Source: Burkholderia sp. PAMC 26561
GTDB lineage: Bacteria > Pseudomonadota > Gammaproteobacteria > Burkholderiales > Burkholderiaceae
Reading direction: 5' to 3'
Length of the DNA: 64,000 nucleotides
NCBI RefSeq assembly: GCF_001557535.2
Contig: NZ_CP014306.1
Span: 2,666,001 to 2,730,000, forward strand
The translations under genes and the position numbers were made by a program. Positions 37,144 to 45,918 of the stretch are shown piece by piece. The notes under the pieces are model-generated. The model was not told the DNA's origin, did not search any database, and was given only the letters and a program-made list of their open reading frames with translations. Position 1 is the stretch's first letter. Each line of letters begins with the position of its first letter.

Positions 37144-37590
37144 TTACTTGCCGAGCGTTGAAGCCGCCTTCACGGCGCACTGTGTGCTGATGCTCGACTG
37201 GTCCGAGAACGTCAGCTTGAGCGGGATTGTGGTGCCGACCTTGAGCGGTTTGGGCGCGTCCTCCAGCATCAGGTGATAACCGCTCGGCGCAAATGCGAGC
37301 GTGCCGTGCGCGGGGACGTCGGCGGAATCGACCATCGCCATGGTGGACGTGCTGCCGTTGCTGCTCGATTTATGCAGCATGGCCATGCCGAACGCGGGCG
37401 TTTCTGCGCCGGTGAGCGTGGCGAGTTTATCGCCGTCATTCGATACCACGAAGTACCCCGACGACGGCAAGCTCGCCGGCATCAAACGAATCCAGCAATC
37501 GTGCGCTGTGAGCGTCGCGGCTTGCGCGGACGTGAATGCCATTGCGCTCATCGCGATGAAACCCGCGTGTATCAGTGTGAATTTTTTCAT
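37144..37590 (-). CDS. Periplasmic copper chaperone, PCu(A)C family
   Basis: Exported copper-binding protein of 148 residues that hands Cu(I) to cytochrome oxidase or other cuproproteins. Signal peptide: [23 protein letters not shown]. The Cu(I) motif H-x10-M-x21-H-x-M is matched exactly, running from the His in MAMLHKSS to YHLM near residue 120. The start at 37590 was selected from the signal peptide; the frame extends to 38265 antisense to copC and upstream sequence. It follows copC on the same strand by 11 bases. Confidence 0.94.
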   Translation of the reverse strand: MKKFTLIHAGFIAMSAMAFTSAQAATLTAHDCWIRLMPASLPSSGYFVVSNDGDKLATLTGAETPAFGMAMLHKSSSNGSTSTMAMVDSADVPAHGTLAFAPSGYHLMLEDAPKPLKVGTTIPLKLTFSDQSSISTQCAVKAASTLGK

Positions 37591-37601
37591 GGTCGGGCTG
37601 C

Positions 37602-37982
37602 TCACTTCACGTTGAAAAGATAATGACCTTGCGTACGATGCCCGTCTTCGGCCACCGCGGTCCACTCGACCTGGTATGCACCGGTCTTCAGATCGCCGAG
37701 CGCGACGCTCATATGCTGTTTGTTGCTGCTGTCGACGGCTGACTTTGCGCTGTTGACCTGCTTGCCGCCGGCATCGACGACTATCAGGGTGCTGAAAGTC
37801 GGCTCCAGCCCTTCGGAGAAATCGATGGCGACTTCGTGAGGCGCTTCGACGGTTGCGTCGGGCGCGGGTGTCTGTTGCTTCGGCAATGCGTGGGCCATGG
37901 CGAGTTGAGCCATGGCAAGAAAGGCGGCTGCAAGCGCGCCGCGCCTGGCCAGCTTTGCGACGTTTGAAAGTGGCGGGTTCAT
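37602..37982 (-). CDS. copC: Copper resistance protein CopC/YcnJ-like
   Basis: Periplasmic copper-binding protein of 126 residues. A signal peptide ends near AMAHALP, leaving the Cu(II)-binding His at or next to the mature N terminus; [39 protein letters not shown] and the C-terminal [11 protein letters not shown] are the family strands with the other His ligands. Typical CopC proteins are this size. It sits between the DUF2946 gene and the PCuAC gene, all on the - strand. No copD gene is visible nearby. Confidence 0.93.
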   Translation of the reverse strand: MNPPLSNVAKLARRGALAAAFLAMAQLAMAHALPKQQTPAPDATVEAPHEVAIDFSEGLEPTFSTLIVVDAGGKQVNSAKSAVDSSNKQHMSVALGDLKTGAYQVEWTAVAEDGHRTQGHYLFNVK

Positions 37983-38041
37983 GCTGATCCTGTTTGCGCG
38001 AAAAGAAAGTGCCGGCGATAAAGCCAGCCACAGTGCGGAAT

Positions 38042-38428
38042 TCAGATGAAGAAGGGCGGTGCCCTGGGTTGCGCGGCGAATGAGGGAGCGTAAGGCGCCG
38101 CGAACAGAGCCGGGGCGTTGACCGCAAGAGCCGCTGCCGCACGATGCGTTGGCAGCGTATCGATGGAAGGCGGCGCCGCGGGCGAGTGCGCTGCGAAATT
38201 ACAGTAACCGCATGCGTCCCAATGACCTGCCATCGAGTGATGCGGCTGCTGGTGATTTGCTGCAATTAACGTTTGGGATTCCGTTATCGCAGAGCAATGC
38301 GCGTTGTAAATCGAGTTCGTGCGAGCACGCGAAGCAAGCGTCTGTGAAATGGCAGGCGCGAGCGTCATCATCAGAATTGCAAGCATTCCGATAAAGCTGC
38401 CGAACTTGCGGACGTGACTGCGACGCAT
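38042..38428 (-). CDS. DUF2946 family exported protein
   Basis: Protein of 128 residues. An N-terminal basic signal or anchor segment ([20 protein letters not shown]) precedes a His/Cys-rich middle ([20 protein letters not shown]) typical of DUF2946, a family often found beside copper genes. The CxxC plus clustered His suggests metal binding, but its role is not established. It is the first gene of the trio with copC and the PCuAC gene. Confidence 0.85.
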   Translation of the reverse strand: MRRSHVRKFGSFIGMLAILMMTLAPAISQTLASRARTNSIYNAHCSAITESQTLIAANHQQPHHSMAGHWDACGYCNFAAHSPAAPPSIDTLPTHRAAAALAVNAPALFAAPYAPSFAAQPRAPPFFI

Positions 38429-38583
38429 GAGGCTGACGATGGCTTCCGAGGCGATTGAGCCGTCGATTATGCCACGCGTGGAATGGGGGATTTGTGCCGA
38501 GGGGTCGCACCTTCAGTGGCGCATTGAGGCAGCGGCGAACTGCTACCAATGGACTCTGCAGGTGGAAGTGACTTCAAACGCAA

Positions 38584-38605
38584 AAAGCCCGGAGAACCGG
38601 GCTTT
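38584..38605 (-). terminator. Terminator of the initiator tRNA gene
   Basis: AAAGCCCGG and CCGGGCTTT pair around AGAA; on the - strand a run of T follows. It lies 14 bases beyond the tRNA 3' end. Confidence 0.85.
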
Positions 38606-38618
38606 CGACATTTGATCT

Positions 38619-38695
38619 TGGTTGCGGGGATAGGATTTGAACCTATGACCTTCGGGTTATGAGCCCGACGAGCTGCCAGACTGCTCCACCCCGCG
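38619..38695 (-). tRNA. tRNA-fMet (initiator), anticodon CAT
   Basis: 77 bases including an encoded CCA. The acceptor strand CGCGGGG leaves the unpaired C1-A72 that marks initiators, the anticodon stem has three G-C pairs (GGG-CTCATAA-CCC), and the T arm GGTTCAAATCC is intact. It has its own promoter and terminator. Confidence 0.97.
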
Positions 38696-38701
38696 AAAAA
38701 G

Positions 38702-38730
38702 ATTATATGACAAGCGGCACTGCAGTGCAA
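38702..38730 (-). promoter_or_regulatory. Sigma-70 promoter of tRNA-fMet
   Basis: On the - strand TTGCAC (38725-38730) and TATAAT (38702-38707) are separated by exactly 17 bases. The -10 box ends six bases before the tRNA 5' end, as expected for a tRNA promoter with a very short leader. Confidence 0.85.
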
Positions 38731-38771
38731 CATGTTTGTCACGCTGGACTGCTCGGTGAAAATGGACAAAC

Positions 38772-38813
38772 AAAAAAGCGGCGGCGTATCTCGTTGCCGA
38801 GACATGCCGCCGC
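38772..38813 (-). terminator. Terminator after the autotransporter gene
   Basis: GCGGCGGC at 38778-38785 pairs with GCCGCCGC at 38806-38813, with an inner TCTCG/CGAGA hairpin. On the - strand it is followed by TTTTTTG. It lies 26 bases beyond the adhesin stop. Confidence 0.85.
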
Positions 38814-38839
38814 ATTAAAGCACCTTGCTTCAACGTTGC

Positions 38840-41800
38840 TTAGAAGCCGAACGCGAAACCTGCACCGCCCGTGGTTTCTTCGCCGGTTGTCGAACCGCCG
38901 ACCGTCAGGACCATGTTCGTTCCAAAGCGCTTCTGGAAGCCGATCGCAATTGCAGCCTTGTCACGATAAACACCCGTGCCGGCCGCGAAGCGATTGTCCT
39001 TGTCAGCGATGGCCGCCGCGCTGCCTGCCATCATCGCCATGGCGCTGCTCATTGCACCGACGCTGTTGATATGGTTGTTGGCAAGCGAAAGACCGCTGTT
39101 CATGTCCGAGCGCAATGCGTCGGTGTAACCCTTCGCTGACTTCACACCCGTGTTCACCGACTGCTGCATCTGGTTCACGTTGACAGCGTCGGTGCCTTCC
39201 GTGCCGGCCGCGACGTTCGTGATCTGGCGCTGACCGCCCGCAGACGCCGTACCGACCGAGACCGCGTTGGCACGATCGGCCACCGACCCTGCACCGAGCG
39301 CCACCGAGTTCTTCGCCGTAGCCGATGCATTCGCGCCGACAGCAACCGCATTGGCGCCGCTCGCCACGGACGAGGCGCCCGAAGCAATGGCATTTGCGCC
39401 AGATGCAACGGCGTTCGCACCCAACGCAACCGAATGCGTACCGCTCGACGTTGCCGCTTCCGTATCGCGGTTGCCGTCAGCCGAGAACATCGGGTTGTAG
39501 GCGCCGTTGGCGAGGTTGGTGACCTGGCTGATCATGTCGTTCATCTGACCCAGGTTGACCGCGTCCATGCTGCTGGTGCCGGCCGTTACGTTATGCAAAG
39601 CCGTGCCCGTTGCATTGCCGTTGCCAAGCGTTGCGTTGGCGTAGTCCGGCGTGCCGTCGGCGTTGGTGTCGTACTTGATTGCGGCCGCGCTAAGCGTGCT
39701 CACGCTGTTCGAAACCGCGTTGAGCTGGCCTACGTTGACTGCATCAGTCGTTGCCGTGCCTGCTGCTACGTTCGTGATCTGACGCTCGCTGCCAGCGGCT
39801 CCCACCGACACTGAGTTGGCCCGATCAGCCACCGAGTTCGCGCCCAATGCAACCGAATTCTTCGCCGATGCAACCGCCGCGCCGCCGATCGCCACTGCAT
39901 CCGTACCCGTCGCCGACGAATCGATCAAGGTCGAGTTCGAGTGGAAGTACTTGATGCCGCCACCGTTGTTGATGTTGTTGGTGAAGCTTTGCAAGGCTGC
40001 GACGTTCTGGTTTGTCGCATACAACTGTGAACCGTTGACTGCGTCCGTGCTCGTTTCCGTCAGGTCGCCCTTGGCGAGGTTGGTCAGAAGCGTGGGTTGC
40101 GCCGCGCCCGCGCCGCCCAGCGTTACACGCTGATAGTTCGCCGAGCCGTCTGTGTTCTTGTCGTACTTGACGGCAAAGCTATCGAGCGTGCTGACGTTGT
40201 CGGACACGGAGGTGAGCTGACCGAAGTTGACTGCATCCGTCGTGCTCGTGCCGGCTGCCACATTCGTGATCTGACGTTCGCTGCCCGCTGCACCTACCGA
40301 CACGGAGTTCGCGCGATTTGCCACCGAGTTGGAGCCGAGCGCAACGGCATTGTTCGCCGACGCTTTAGCCGCGCCGCCGATCGCCACGGAATCGGTGCCT
40401 GTGGCCACGGAGTCTGCCAACTGCGAGTTAGTGTGGAAGTACTTGATGCCGCCGCCGTTGCTGATGTTCGTCTCGAATGTTTCCAGCGAGCCGACGCGTG
40501 TGTTCGTGGCAAACAGTTGCGAGCCGTTGACGGCATCGACGCTGGTCGACGACAACATGCCTGCTTTTACGTTCGTCAGGGTGACGGGCGTTGATGTGCC
40601 CGACCCGCCGAGCGTGACCTGCGTCTTCGCGGATGAATCGTAGGCAACCTTGTTGTTCAGTTCCGTGTCGACCTTGGCAATGGCGTCACCGACCGTGCTG
40701 AGCGAGGTGCCGGCGACGGTGTAGGCGGGCGCTTTGATCGAACCGTCCGCGTTCACCTTGGCGCCGCCGCCGAGCAACGAGGTAACGTTTTGAAGTTGCG
40801 TGACGTTGACAGCGTCGGTGCCAAGAGTGCCAGCGCTTACGCTGGTGATCTGGCGGGTACTCGCTGCGGTGCCTACCGAAACTGTGTTTTCACGGTCCAC
40901 CGTTGAACCGGCTCCAAGGGCGACGGAATTCTTCAGCGATGCCACTGCGCCGTTGCCAAGCGCCACTGCGCCAACCGCCGATGCCGATGCCGCAGCACCC
41001 AGTGCAACTGCGTTCGCGGCAGTCACGGACGACTTCGAACCAATGGTCACGCCACCGGCTGCACCAGCCGCTGTTCCGGACAAGTTGATTGAGTCGTCAG
41101 AGTCCGACGTGTTGGTAGGGGAGTTCGAAGTAGCGTCACCGAACGGATTGAACGAAAGCGAGCGGGCAGAATTCACCACATTGCCTCCGTTGGGAGCAAG
41201 AAGCACGCTCTCGTGAGAGGCCGCGTCGAGCGAGAGGTAGTTGCTGCCCACGACAACGGAATTGACGGCCTTGTTAGCGATTTGCGAGCCTATCGAGAGC
41301 GCGTCGTTAGCGGTACTCTGAACGTCGGAGCCAATGGCGATGGACTCGTTACTTCCGCTGGAAATCGCCTTGTTGCCGATCGCGACTGTTTGATTTCCGG
41401 AGGACGTCGACAATGCGCCGATCGCGACAGCGTTCAATCCTGTGGCGGCTGAGTCGTCCTGCGTCGAGTTGACGTGGAAGTACTTGCCTGAGCTTGAGCT
41501 GTCGGCGAGTGCAGCCAGCGCTGCACCGACCGTGCTGTAGTTTGTGCCTTTCAATGTGAAGGTCGGACTGGTGACAGAGCCGTCCGCTGCGACTGTGGCG
41601 CCGCCGCCCAAGGCGGCGACGACCGGTGTCAACTGGCTCAGGTTCACCGCATCGGTGCCTTGCGTGCCGCGAGCGACCTGTACGAGCTGACGCTGATTGG
41701 ACGAGTTGCCGATGGAGACGGTGTTGTCCCGGTCTGCAATGGCGCTCATACCGATTGCAGTGGATGCTGTAGCTGACGCAGTAGCATGCGATCCGAGCGC

Positions 41801-42253
41801 TGTTGATTGAAGGCCGGAGGCGTTGGCGAGTCCGCCGAACGCAGACGCGCTGCTGGCCAAGGCGTGCGCGTTCGAACCAACGCCGACGCTGCCGAGGGCA
41901 CCTCCGTCGCCAGTTAACGCATTGCTCTTGACGAGCGTGCCGGCGCCGATGGCGATGTCGTTTATGCCTGTGGCCTGCGCTTGAGAACCAAGGGCCACGC
42001 CGTAATCGTTGTTTGCACCGGAGCCGGTCCCGATGGCGATACCATTGGTTCGGATATTGTCAGGACCAAGGAATCCACCGCCGTCAAGACTGACAGATGC
42101 CGATGCAACGCCTGCTGTACCCAGTGTTACCGCTGACGCCAACATCGCTTTAGCAATACTGCCGCTTTTCTTCCCACGTGCGCGGCTCAATTCCGAAGCT
42201 GCCACCCAAGCGCCCAGCGATTCATTCCAGACGGATTTATAAGTTTTGTTCAT
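38840..42253 (-). CDS. Trimeric autotransporter adhesin (YadA-like)
   Basis: Surface adhesin of 1137 residues. The N terminus MNKTYKSVWNESLGAWVAAS is an extended signal peptide region (ESPR), followed by the signal (AKAMLASAVTLGTAGVASAS). The passenger is a series of YadA-type head repeats (AIG/VALG 14-residue units) and necks (NTVSIGN.., RQ(I/L)T.VAAGT, DAVNVSQL), with three KYFHxNS modules near residues 256, 602 and 766. A run of ASGANA(V/I) repeats near 960-1000 precedes the stalk, and the last 60 residues are the trimeric outer-membrane anchor ending in AGFAFGF. The ends in Phe suit BAM recognition. ACAGGTG precedes the ATG. The gene is complete. Confidence 0.95.
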   Translation of the reverse strand: MNKTYKSVWNESLGAWVAASELSRARGKKSGSIAKAMLASAVTLGTAGVASASVSLDGGGFLGPDNIRTNGIAIGTGSGANNDYGVALGSQAQATGINDIAIGAGTLVKSNALTGDGGALGSVGVGSNAHALASSASAFGGLANASGLQSTALGSHATASATASTAIGMSAIADRDNTVSIGNSSNQRQLVQVARGTQGTDAVNLSQLTPVVAALGGGATVAADGSVTSPTFTLKGTNYSTVGAALAALADSSSSGKYFHVNSTQDDSAATGLNAVAIGALSTSSGNQTVAIGNKAISSGSNESIAIGSDVQSTANDALSIGSQIANKAVNSVVVGSNYLSLDAASHESVLLAPNGGNVVNSARSLSFNPFGDATSNSPTNTSDSDDSINLSGTAAGAAGGVTIGSKSSVTAANAVALGAAASASAVGAVALGNGAVASLKNSVALGAGSTVDRENTVSVGTAASTRQITSVSAGTLGTDAVNVTQLQNVTSLLGGGAKVNADGSIKAPAYTVAGTSLSTVGDAIAKVDTELNNKVAYDSSAKTQVTLGGSGTSTPVTLTNVKAGMLSSTSVDAVNGSQLFATNTRVGSLETFETNISNGGGIKYFHTNSQLADSVATGTDSVAIGGAAKASANNAVALGSNSVANRANSVSVGAAGSERQITNVAAGTSTTDAVNFGQLTSVSDNVSTLDSFAVKYDKNTDGSANYQRVTLGGAGAAQPTLLTNLAKGDLTETSTDAVNGSQLYATNQNVAALQSFTNNINNGGGIKYFHSNSTLIDSSATGTDAVAIGGAAVASAKNSVALGANSVADRANSVSVGAAGSERQITNVAAGTATTDAVNVGQLNAVSNSVSTLSAAAIKYDTNADGTPDYANATLGNGNATGTALHNVTAGTSSMDAVNLGQMNDMISQVTNLANGAYNPMFSADGNRDTEAATSSGTHSVALGANAVASGANAIASGASSVASGANAVAVGANASATAKNSVALGAGSVADRANAVSVGTASAGGQRQITNVAAGTEGTDAVNVNQMQQSVNTGVKSAKGYTDALRSDMNSGLSLANNHINSVGAMSSAMAMMAGSAAAIADKDNRFAAGTGVYRDKAAIAIGFQKRFGTNMVLTVGGSTTGEETTGGAGFAFGF

Positions 42254-42689
42254 TCGTACACCTGTGTAAAAGTTAGCCTTTGTCCGGAGCCGGAAGACGG
42301 ATCACGCTCACGCGCGCTGTGTTGCAGGGCTTTGCATCGGCAGAGAACCGCTGGTTCTTCGGCTTTTGCCTGGAGAAGGCTTGAACTCTACGTAGACGGA
42401 TGGATAGTCTTAATCGGAAATGTCCTAATCTCGGGCGAGAGGATACATATACAACGCTGTTAGAAGACGGGATGGCAGATTCTCGGAAAAACCGGGACGA
42501 AGCGTGTGGGGAACAAGAACACCACCTTCACGCGGCGCGGAGTTTGTGCTTGCGCAGGGCGTGGGAACACCGGTGCATGACGGTCGGGAACAAGCGAATG
42601 CAGCCCCTCGTGTCAAAATCCAGGGATCGCGCGATGAACGCTTCCGGTTCACCGCATGTTTGAGCTTTCACTACAAGGATTGACTGGCC
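42254..42689. other. Divergent gap between the adhesin and DUF336 genes
   Basis: 436 bases with no supportable gene. TCTACGTAGA at 42387-42396 is a perfect 10-base palindrome. Promoters of both genes should lie here; I could not fix either. Confidence 0.5.
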
Positions 42690-43193
42690 ATGGATATCGC
42701 TCACGATTTGCAAACCATCCTGCATCAGGAGCACACGCTCGTTTTCCCGCAATTCGATACCGACCGCGCGTGGCAGATCGGCTCGCAATTGCGTGAAATG
42801 GCAGTGGCGCGTGGCGCCGTCGTCGCCATCGAGGTGAGGACACTCGGCCAGCCGCTGTTCTTTGTCTCGCTGAACGGCACAACCCCCGACAACGCCCGGT
42901 GGGTTCAGCGCAAGGCGCGCACGGTCGAGCACTTTCGCCGCAGTTCCTACGCGATCGGCTTGAGCTTGCAGCAGGCATCGACGACCCTAGCCGATAAATA
43001 CTCGCTGCCCGCCGCCGAGTTCGCATCCCATGGAGGCGCGTTTCCGTTGACAGTCAAAGGCGCGGGCGTGATCGGCGTGGTGACGGTGTCGGGCTTGCCG
43101 CAACGCAAGGATCATGAACTCGTGGTCGAGGCGCTGTGCGCGGTGCTCGGACACGATGCGAGCGCGCTCGCATTTGCATCGGACAAGGGGTAA
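42690..43193 (+). CDS. DUF336/UPF0303 (HbpS-like heme-degrading domain) protein
   Basis: Cytosolic protein of 167 residues with the GlcG/HbpS-type fold. Visible family parts: [36 protein letters not shown] near residue 45, then [21 protein letters not shown] near 110 and the strand-helix end [14 protein letters not shown]. Homologues are labelled heme-degrading on structural grounds; activity is not implied here. It is followed in three bases by an SMR transporter gene. Confidence 0.88.
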   Translation: MDIAHDLQTILHQEHTLVFPQFDTDRAWQIGSQLREMAVARGAVVAIEVRTLGQPLFFVSLNGTTPDNARWVQRKARTVEHFRRSSYAIGLSLQQASTTLADKYSLPAAEFASHGGAFPLTVKGAGVIGVVTVSGLPQRKDHELVVEALCAVLGHDASALAFASDKG

Positions 43194-43196
43194 GCG

Positions 43197-43535
43197 ATGC
43201 GCACTTCCGCTTATGCGCTGCTCGCGGTCGCGATCGTTGCCGAAGTCGTGGCGACATCGGCCTTGCGGGCATCGGACGGGTTTTCGCGGCTCGTGCCGTC
43301 GGTGATCGTGGTGATCGGTTACGGCATCTCGTTTTACTTGCTTTCGCTCACGCTCAGGTCCTTGCCGGTCGGCATCGTGTATGCCGTGTGGTCAGGGGCG
43401 GGCATCGTGCTGATCACGCTCGTTGCTGCAATCTTGTTCAAACAGATACCCGATCTGCCCGCCGTGCTCGGCATGGGGCTGATCGTGGCAGGCGTGATCG
43501 TGCTGAACGTATTCTCGAAGGTCAGCCCGCATTAG
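43197..43535 (+). CDS. Small multidrug resistance (EmrE-type) transporter
   Basis: Proton-coupled exporter of 112 residues with four membrane helices. The key Glu of TM1 is present near residue 14 in [21 protein letters not shown]2 has [22 protein letters not shown]3 [18 protein letters not shown] and TM4 [15 protein letters not shown], all EmrE-like. It starts three bases after the DUF336 gene, so the two are cotranscribed. Substrates are probably cationic drugs or guanidinium-type compounds. Confidence 0.95.
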   Translation: MRTSAYALLAVAIVAEVVATSALRASDGFSRLVPSVIVVIGYGISFYLLSLTLRSLPVGIVYAVWSGAGIVLITLVAAILFKQIPDLPAVLGMGLIVAGVIVLNVFSKVSPH

Positions 43536-43573
43536 CCGAAGCCCTCGCGGCTGACCGCCGCCGGCGTGGCGGC

Positions 43574-43930
43574 TTAGTTGCAGCGAACGACCATCGAGCG
43601 ATTTTTTACATTTGCCGATATCACGTTTGTAATGCCGCCACCCGTCGGGCCGCCTTCCTCGTTGTCCTTCGACACGATCGTATATCCCGTCGCGCCGCAC
43701 TTGTCGCCGGCCATGACGTAGCAACTCGCCCACGTCGTGCTGGCGTCCGCTCCGCTGCAGTTGATGGCGTAGCCGGACTGGCCATCAGGGAGATGGATCA
43801 GAGATGCGTCGTTGGACGATGCACACCCGCCAACGCTCAAGACTCCGGCGGCGCAGAACGCCAGGCCTGCGCCCCGCAGCATGCGCGTGATGGATGTGTT
43901 CAGCGGCAACCGCCATGCAAATTGCTTCAT
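43574..43930 (-). CDS. Putative lipoprotein of unknown function
   Basis: Protein of 118 residues from the ATG at 43930, which has GAGGAAAAG just before it; a start four codons earlier lacks such a site. After a rather long N-terminal region, LRGAGLAFCAAGVLSVGGC forms a signal with a lipobox ending in Cys near residue 36. The exported part has four more Cys (NCSG, ASCYV, DKCG, VVRC), likely two disulfides. No family recognised. An FNR-type box lies 84 bases upstream. Confidence 0.75.
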   Translation of the reverse strand: MKQFAWRLPLNTSITRMLRGAGLAFCAAGVLSVGGCASSNDASLIHLPDGQSGYAINCSGADASTTWASCYVMAGDKCGATGYTIVSKDNEEGGPTGGGITNVISANVKNRSMVVRCN

Positions 43931-44013
43931 TCTTTTCCTCATTAGCCATCGGCCGGGTTATTTGTTGCGCGCATTTTCCCATACACCCGTACCCGCGGGA
44001 AAAAGCGCTGTCC

Positions 44014-44027
44014 TTGATGCAGGTCAA
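44014..44027. promoter_or_regulatory. FNR/ANR-type box
   Basis: TTGAT-GCAG-GTCAA matches the FNR/ANR consensus TTGAT-N4-ATCAA at nine of ten positions. It lies between the divergent lipoprotein gene (84 bases away) and the gene at 44210 (183 bases away). I could not find a well-spaced -10 box on either side. Confidence 0.5.
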
Positions 44028-44209
44028 ATGATGGCGTGAATGTGCTGGCGCGTGCCTTGCGGAGGTATAGACAAGCTCTATCTTTTTACATTCGTCTCTG
44101 ATCTGGCGCCTGGAGAAAATGCAACCGGATGCAACCAACGAGAACTTATTGCAGGGCGGCGGACCTTACAGTATTCATGGACATCAAATAAAACGACGAG
44201 AGGACAACC

Positions 44210-44470
44210 ATGGCAGAACGCGTCACCGGCCCGTACCGCGGGTATTACATCAGTGCTGCAGCACGGCTGACGCCGGCACCGGAGCAAGGCGAAGAGCCCA
44301 TTTATGTCGGCACAGTGAACGTCGCGCAGGGCGGCCCGGATAATGTGCACCGGTTTGAAACCATGGTCGATCTGGGCGGCCAGCAACGCTTTGCGACCGA
44401 AGACGACGCGCTCGGCCAGGTCGAGGAGGCAGCGCGCGCCTACATCGACAGACTGTTGCAAAATACCTGA
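44210..44470 (+). CDS. Hypothetical protein (86 residues)
   Basis: Unrecognised small cytosolic protein. It has strands with RVTGPYRGYYISAAARL, EPIYVGTVNVAQGG and a helical C-terminal part (DDALGQVEEAARAYIDRLLQ); the sort of one-domain beta-then-helix protein common in Burkholderia genomes. It overlaps the next gene by one base (TGATG), so the two are coupled. Confidence 0.72.
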   Translation: MAERVTGPYRGYYISAAARLTPAPEQGEEPIYVGTVNVAQGGPDNVHRFETMVDLGGQQRFATEDDALGQVEEAARAYIDRLLQNT

Positions 44471-44838
44471 TGCGCACGCTCAACATCCGTCACCCGGCGA
44501 TGCGCTGCGTGGCCAAGGCGTTGCTCGATCTTTTTCCGAGCGGCGCGGATATCAGCGAAATCGGCACGGACGCGAAGCCCTGTCTTTTTGTTGGCTGGCG
44601 GACCAGCGGCACCGCGGGTCAGCCCGGCAATATTGCGTGGGGCGTGCACTACCGCTTCGAGGCCGAGGCGCTGAGTCTTTTCGATATCGCTTGCGAGCCC
44701 GCCCAGCAGCGGCTCTGCGAACACGTGAGGGATATCAGCCGGCATCTGAAATTCGACTATGCCGATCCAGACGCGCTCTCGTTGAAAATTGTCGACGTGA
44801 CCGCTGACATGGTCCGCGAGTGCATGAGCGAAGCGTAG
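44470..44838 (+). CDS. Hypothetical protein (122 residues)
   Basis: Unrecognised cytosolic protein, starting on the stop of the previous gene. The sequence is coherent: helix MRCVAKALLDLFPSGADIS, strands PCLFVGWRTSG and IAWGVHYRFEAEALSLFDIA, then KFDYADPDALSLKIVDVTAD. No motifs of catalysis or binding that I can name. The coupling suggests a functional link with the 86-residue protein. Confidence 0.7.
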   Translation: MRTLNIRHPAMRCVAKALLDLFPSGADISEIGTDAKPCLFVGWRTSGTAGQPGNIAWGVHYRFEAEALSLFDIACEPAQQRLCEHVRDISRHLKFDYADPDALSLKIVDVTADMVRECMSEA

Positions 44839-44913
44839 CGCGCCCGGGGTAGACCGGCCTCTCGCGGTGCGAGTACTATCGATGCGTTTCTGTTTCTTGC
44901 GTCCGAGGCAATC

Positions 44914-45198
44914 ATGAACATCCAGTTTCCGGCCGACGCGCCTGCGTATCGCGGCACCAATCTCACCGTGGTTTTTCCCGCGCTGGTCGACGGCGAGCGC
45001 GTGCCGTGCGCGATCTCCGTGGAAGCGCTGGAGGACCATTTCGGCGTGAAAAGCTTCGACAGCAACGGCTGGATCAGCGCGTTCCATGCGGCCCGGCCGA
45101 AAATCGAGGCGGTGGCGCGCGAGCATTTATCGATAACGCACGGCGCGCCTGTGCTTTTGAAAAGCGGGCATTTTCCCCCGGGCGCAGTTTCTTGCTGA
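44914..45198 (+). CDS. DUF1488 family protein
   Basis: Small protein of 94 residues. The beta-rich start (MNIQFPADAPAYRGTNLTVV), the middle VPCAISVEALEDHFG and the ending helix FHAARPKIEAVAREHL match DUF1488. Function unknown. Its last codons overlap a candidate TetR operator at 45195. Confidence 0.82.
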   Translation: MNIQFPADAPAYRGTNLTVVFPALVDGERVPCAISVEALEDHFGVKSFDSNGWISAFHAARPKIEAVAREHLSITHGAPVLLKSGHFPPGAVSC

Positions 45199-45209
45199 AC
45201 ACCGTTCAG
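45195..45209. promoter_or_regulatory. Inverted repeat upstream of the TetR gene
   Basis: CTGAAC-ACC-GTTCAG is a perfect 6-base inverted repeat with a three-base spacer, 42 bases before the TetR start codon. TetR regulators commonly bind such sites at their own promoters, so this is a candidate operator. Confidence 0.45.
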
Positions 45210-45250
45210 GTTTAAATTGACTTGGCCGTCATCTCGCGGAAAATGCGCGG

Positions 45251-45865
45251 ATGGTCAGCCAAAAACAACATCTGTCCGATCAGCCGCTGCTCCGAAGCCA
45301 TATTCTCGATGCCGCGCGCTCCATAGTCGTGCGTCACGGATTCGACGCGCTGTCCATGCGCAAGCTCGCCGAGGTTGTCGGCTATTCGCCCGCTTCGCTT
45401 TATCTGCATTTTTCCGGACGCGATGCGATCGCCCATGCGCTGGGCGCCGAAGGACATTCAAGATTACTCGCGGCGCTGCATTCGTACGATTTTGTCGAGG
45501 ACGATACCGACCGTTTGAGATCGATGGGGCATGCTTACGTCGAGTTCGGGCTCAAGCATCCGGAGATGTATCGGCTGATCTTCATGCAGAATGTCGGTTA
45601 TACGGAAGCGATATTCAATGACGCGGCGGCGTCCGGCGAAACCGCGCTTTCCCTGCTTGCGGAGGCGCTCGCGTTTTCCAGCCAGGCACCGGCTGCTGCC
45701 GAAACCTTGTGGACGGCGCTGCACGGCATCGTGTCACTGAGTCTGACCGCGGCGAAGCATCTGGTCACGCCGACCGACGTGCTCATCGATGCAACGCTCG
45801 AGCTTTATTTATCCGGCGTCAGGAAAAAACCCGTGCGCCGCCCGCCGAGGCCCCGCGCTGTGTGA
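45251..45865 (+). CDS. TetR-family transcriptional regulator
   Basis: Repressor of 204 residues. The N-terminal TetR helix-turn-helix spans about residues 15-60 (ILDAARSIVVRHGFDALSMR, then LAEVVGYSPASLYLHFSGRD). The C-terminal half is a helical ligand domain of the WHG type (EFGLKHPEMYRLIFMQNVGY, AETLWTALHGIVSLSL). It is followed within 54 bases by a hydrolase gene of branched-chain amino acid breakdown, which it may control together with itself. Confidence 0.92.
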   Translation: MVSQKQHLSDQPLLRSHILDAARSIVVRHGFDALSMRKLAEVVGYSPASLYLHFSGRDAIAHALGAEGHSRLLAALHSYDFVEDDTDRLRSMGHAYVEFGLKHPEMYRLIFMQNVGYTEAIFNDAAASGETALSLLAEALAFSSQAPAAAETLWTALHGIVSLSLTAAKHLVTPTDVLIDATLELYLSGVRKKPVRRPPRPRAV

Positions 45866-45918
45866 CGATTGCCGCCATACTTTCCAGTTATTTCGAATCC
45901 ACCGAACCTGTATTGCAC

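Noticed and set aside
38840..42253. CRISPR-like spacing from repeated DNA in the adhesin gene
   Set aside because: The repeats are coding modules of head and neck units with unequal spacing, not short identical repeats with unique spacers.
42387..42396. TCTACGTAGA palindrome before the adhesin gene
   Set aside because: Only ten bases and no second copy or nearby regulator; such short palindromes are expected by chance.
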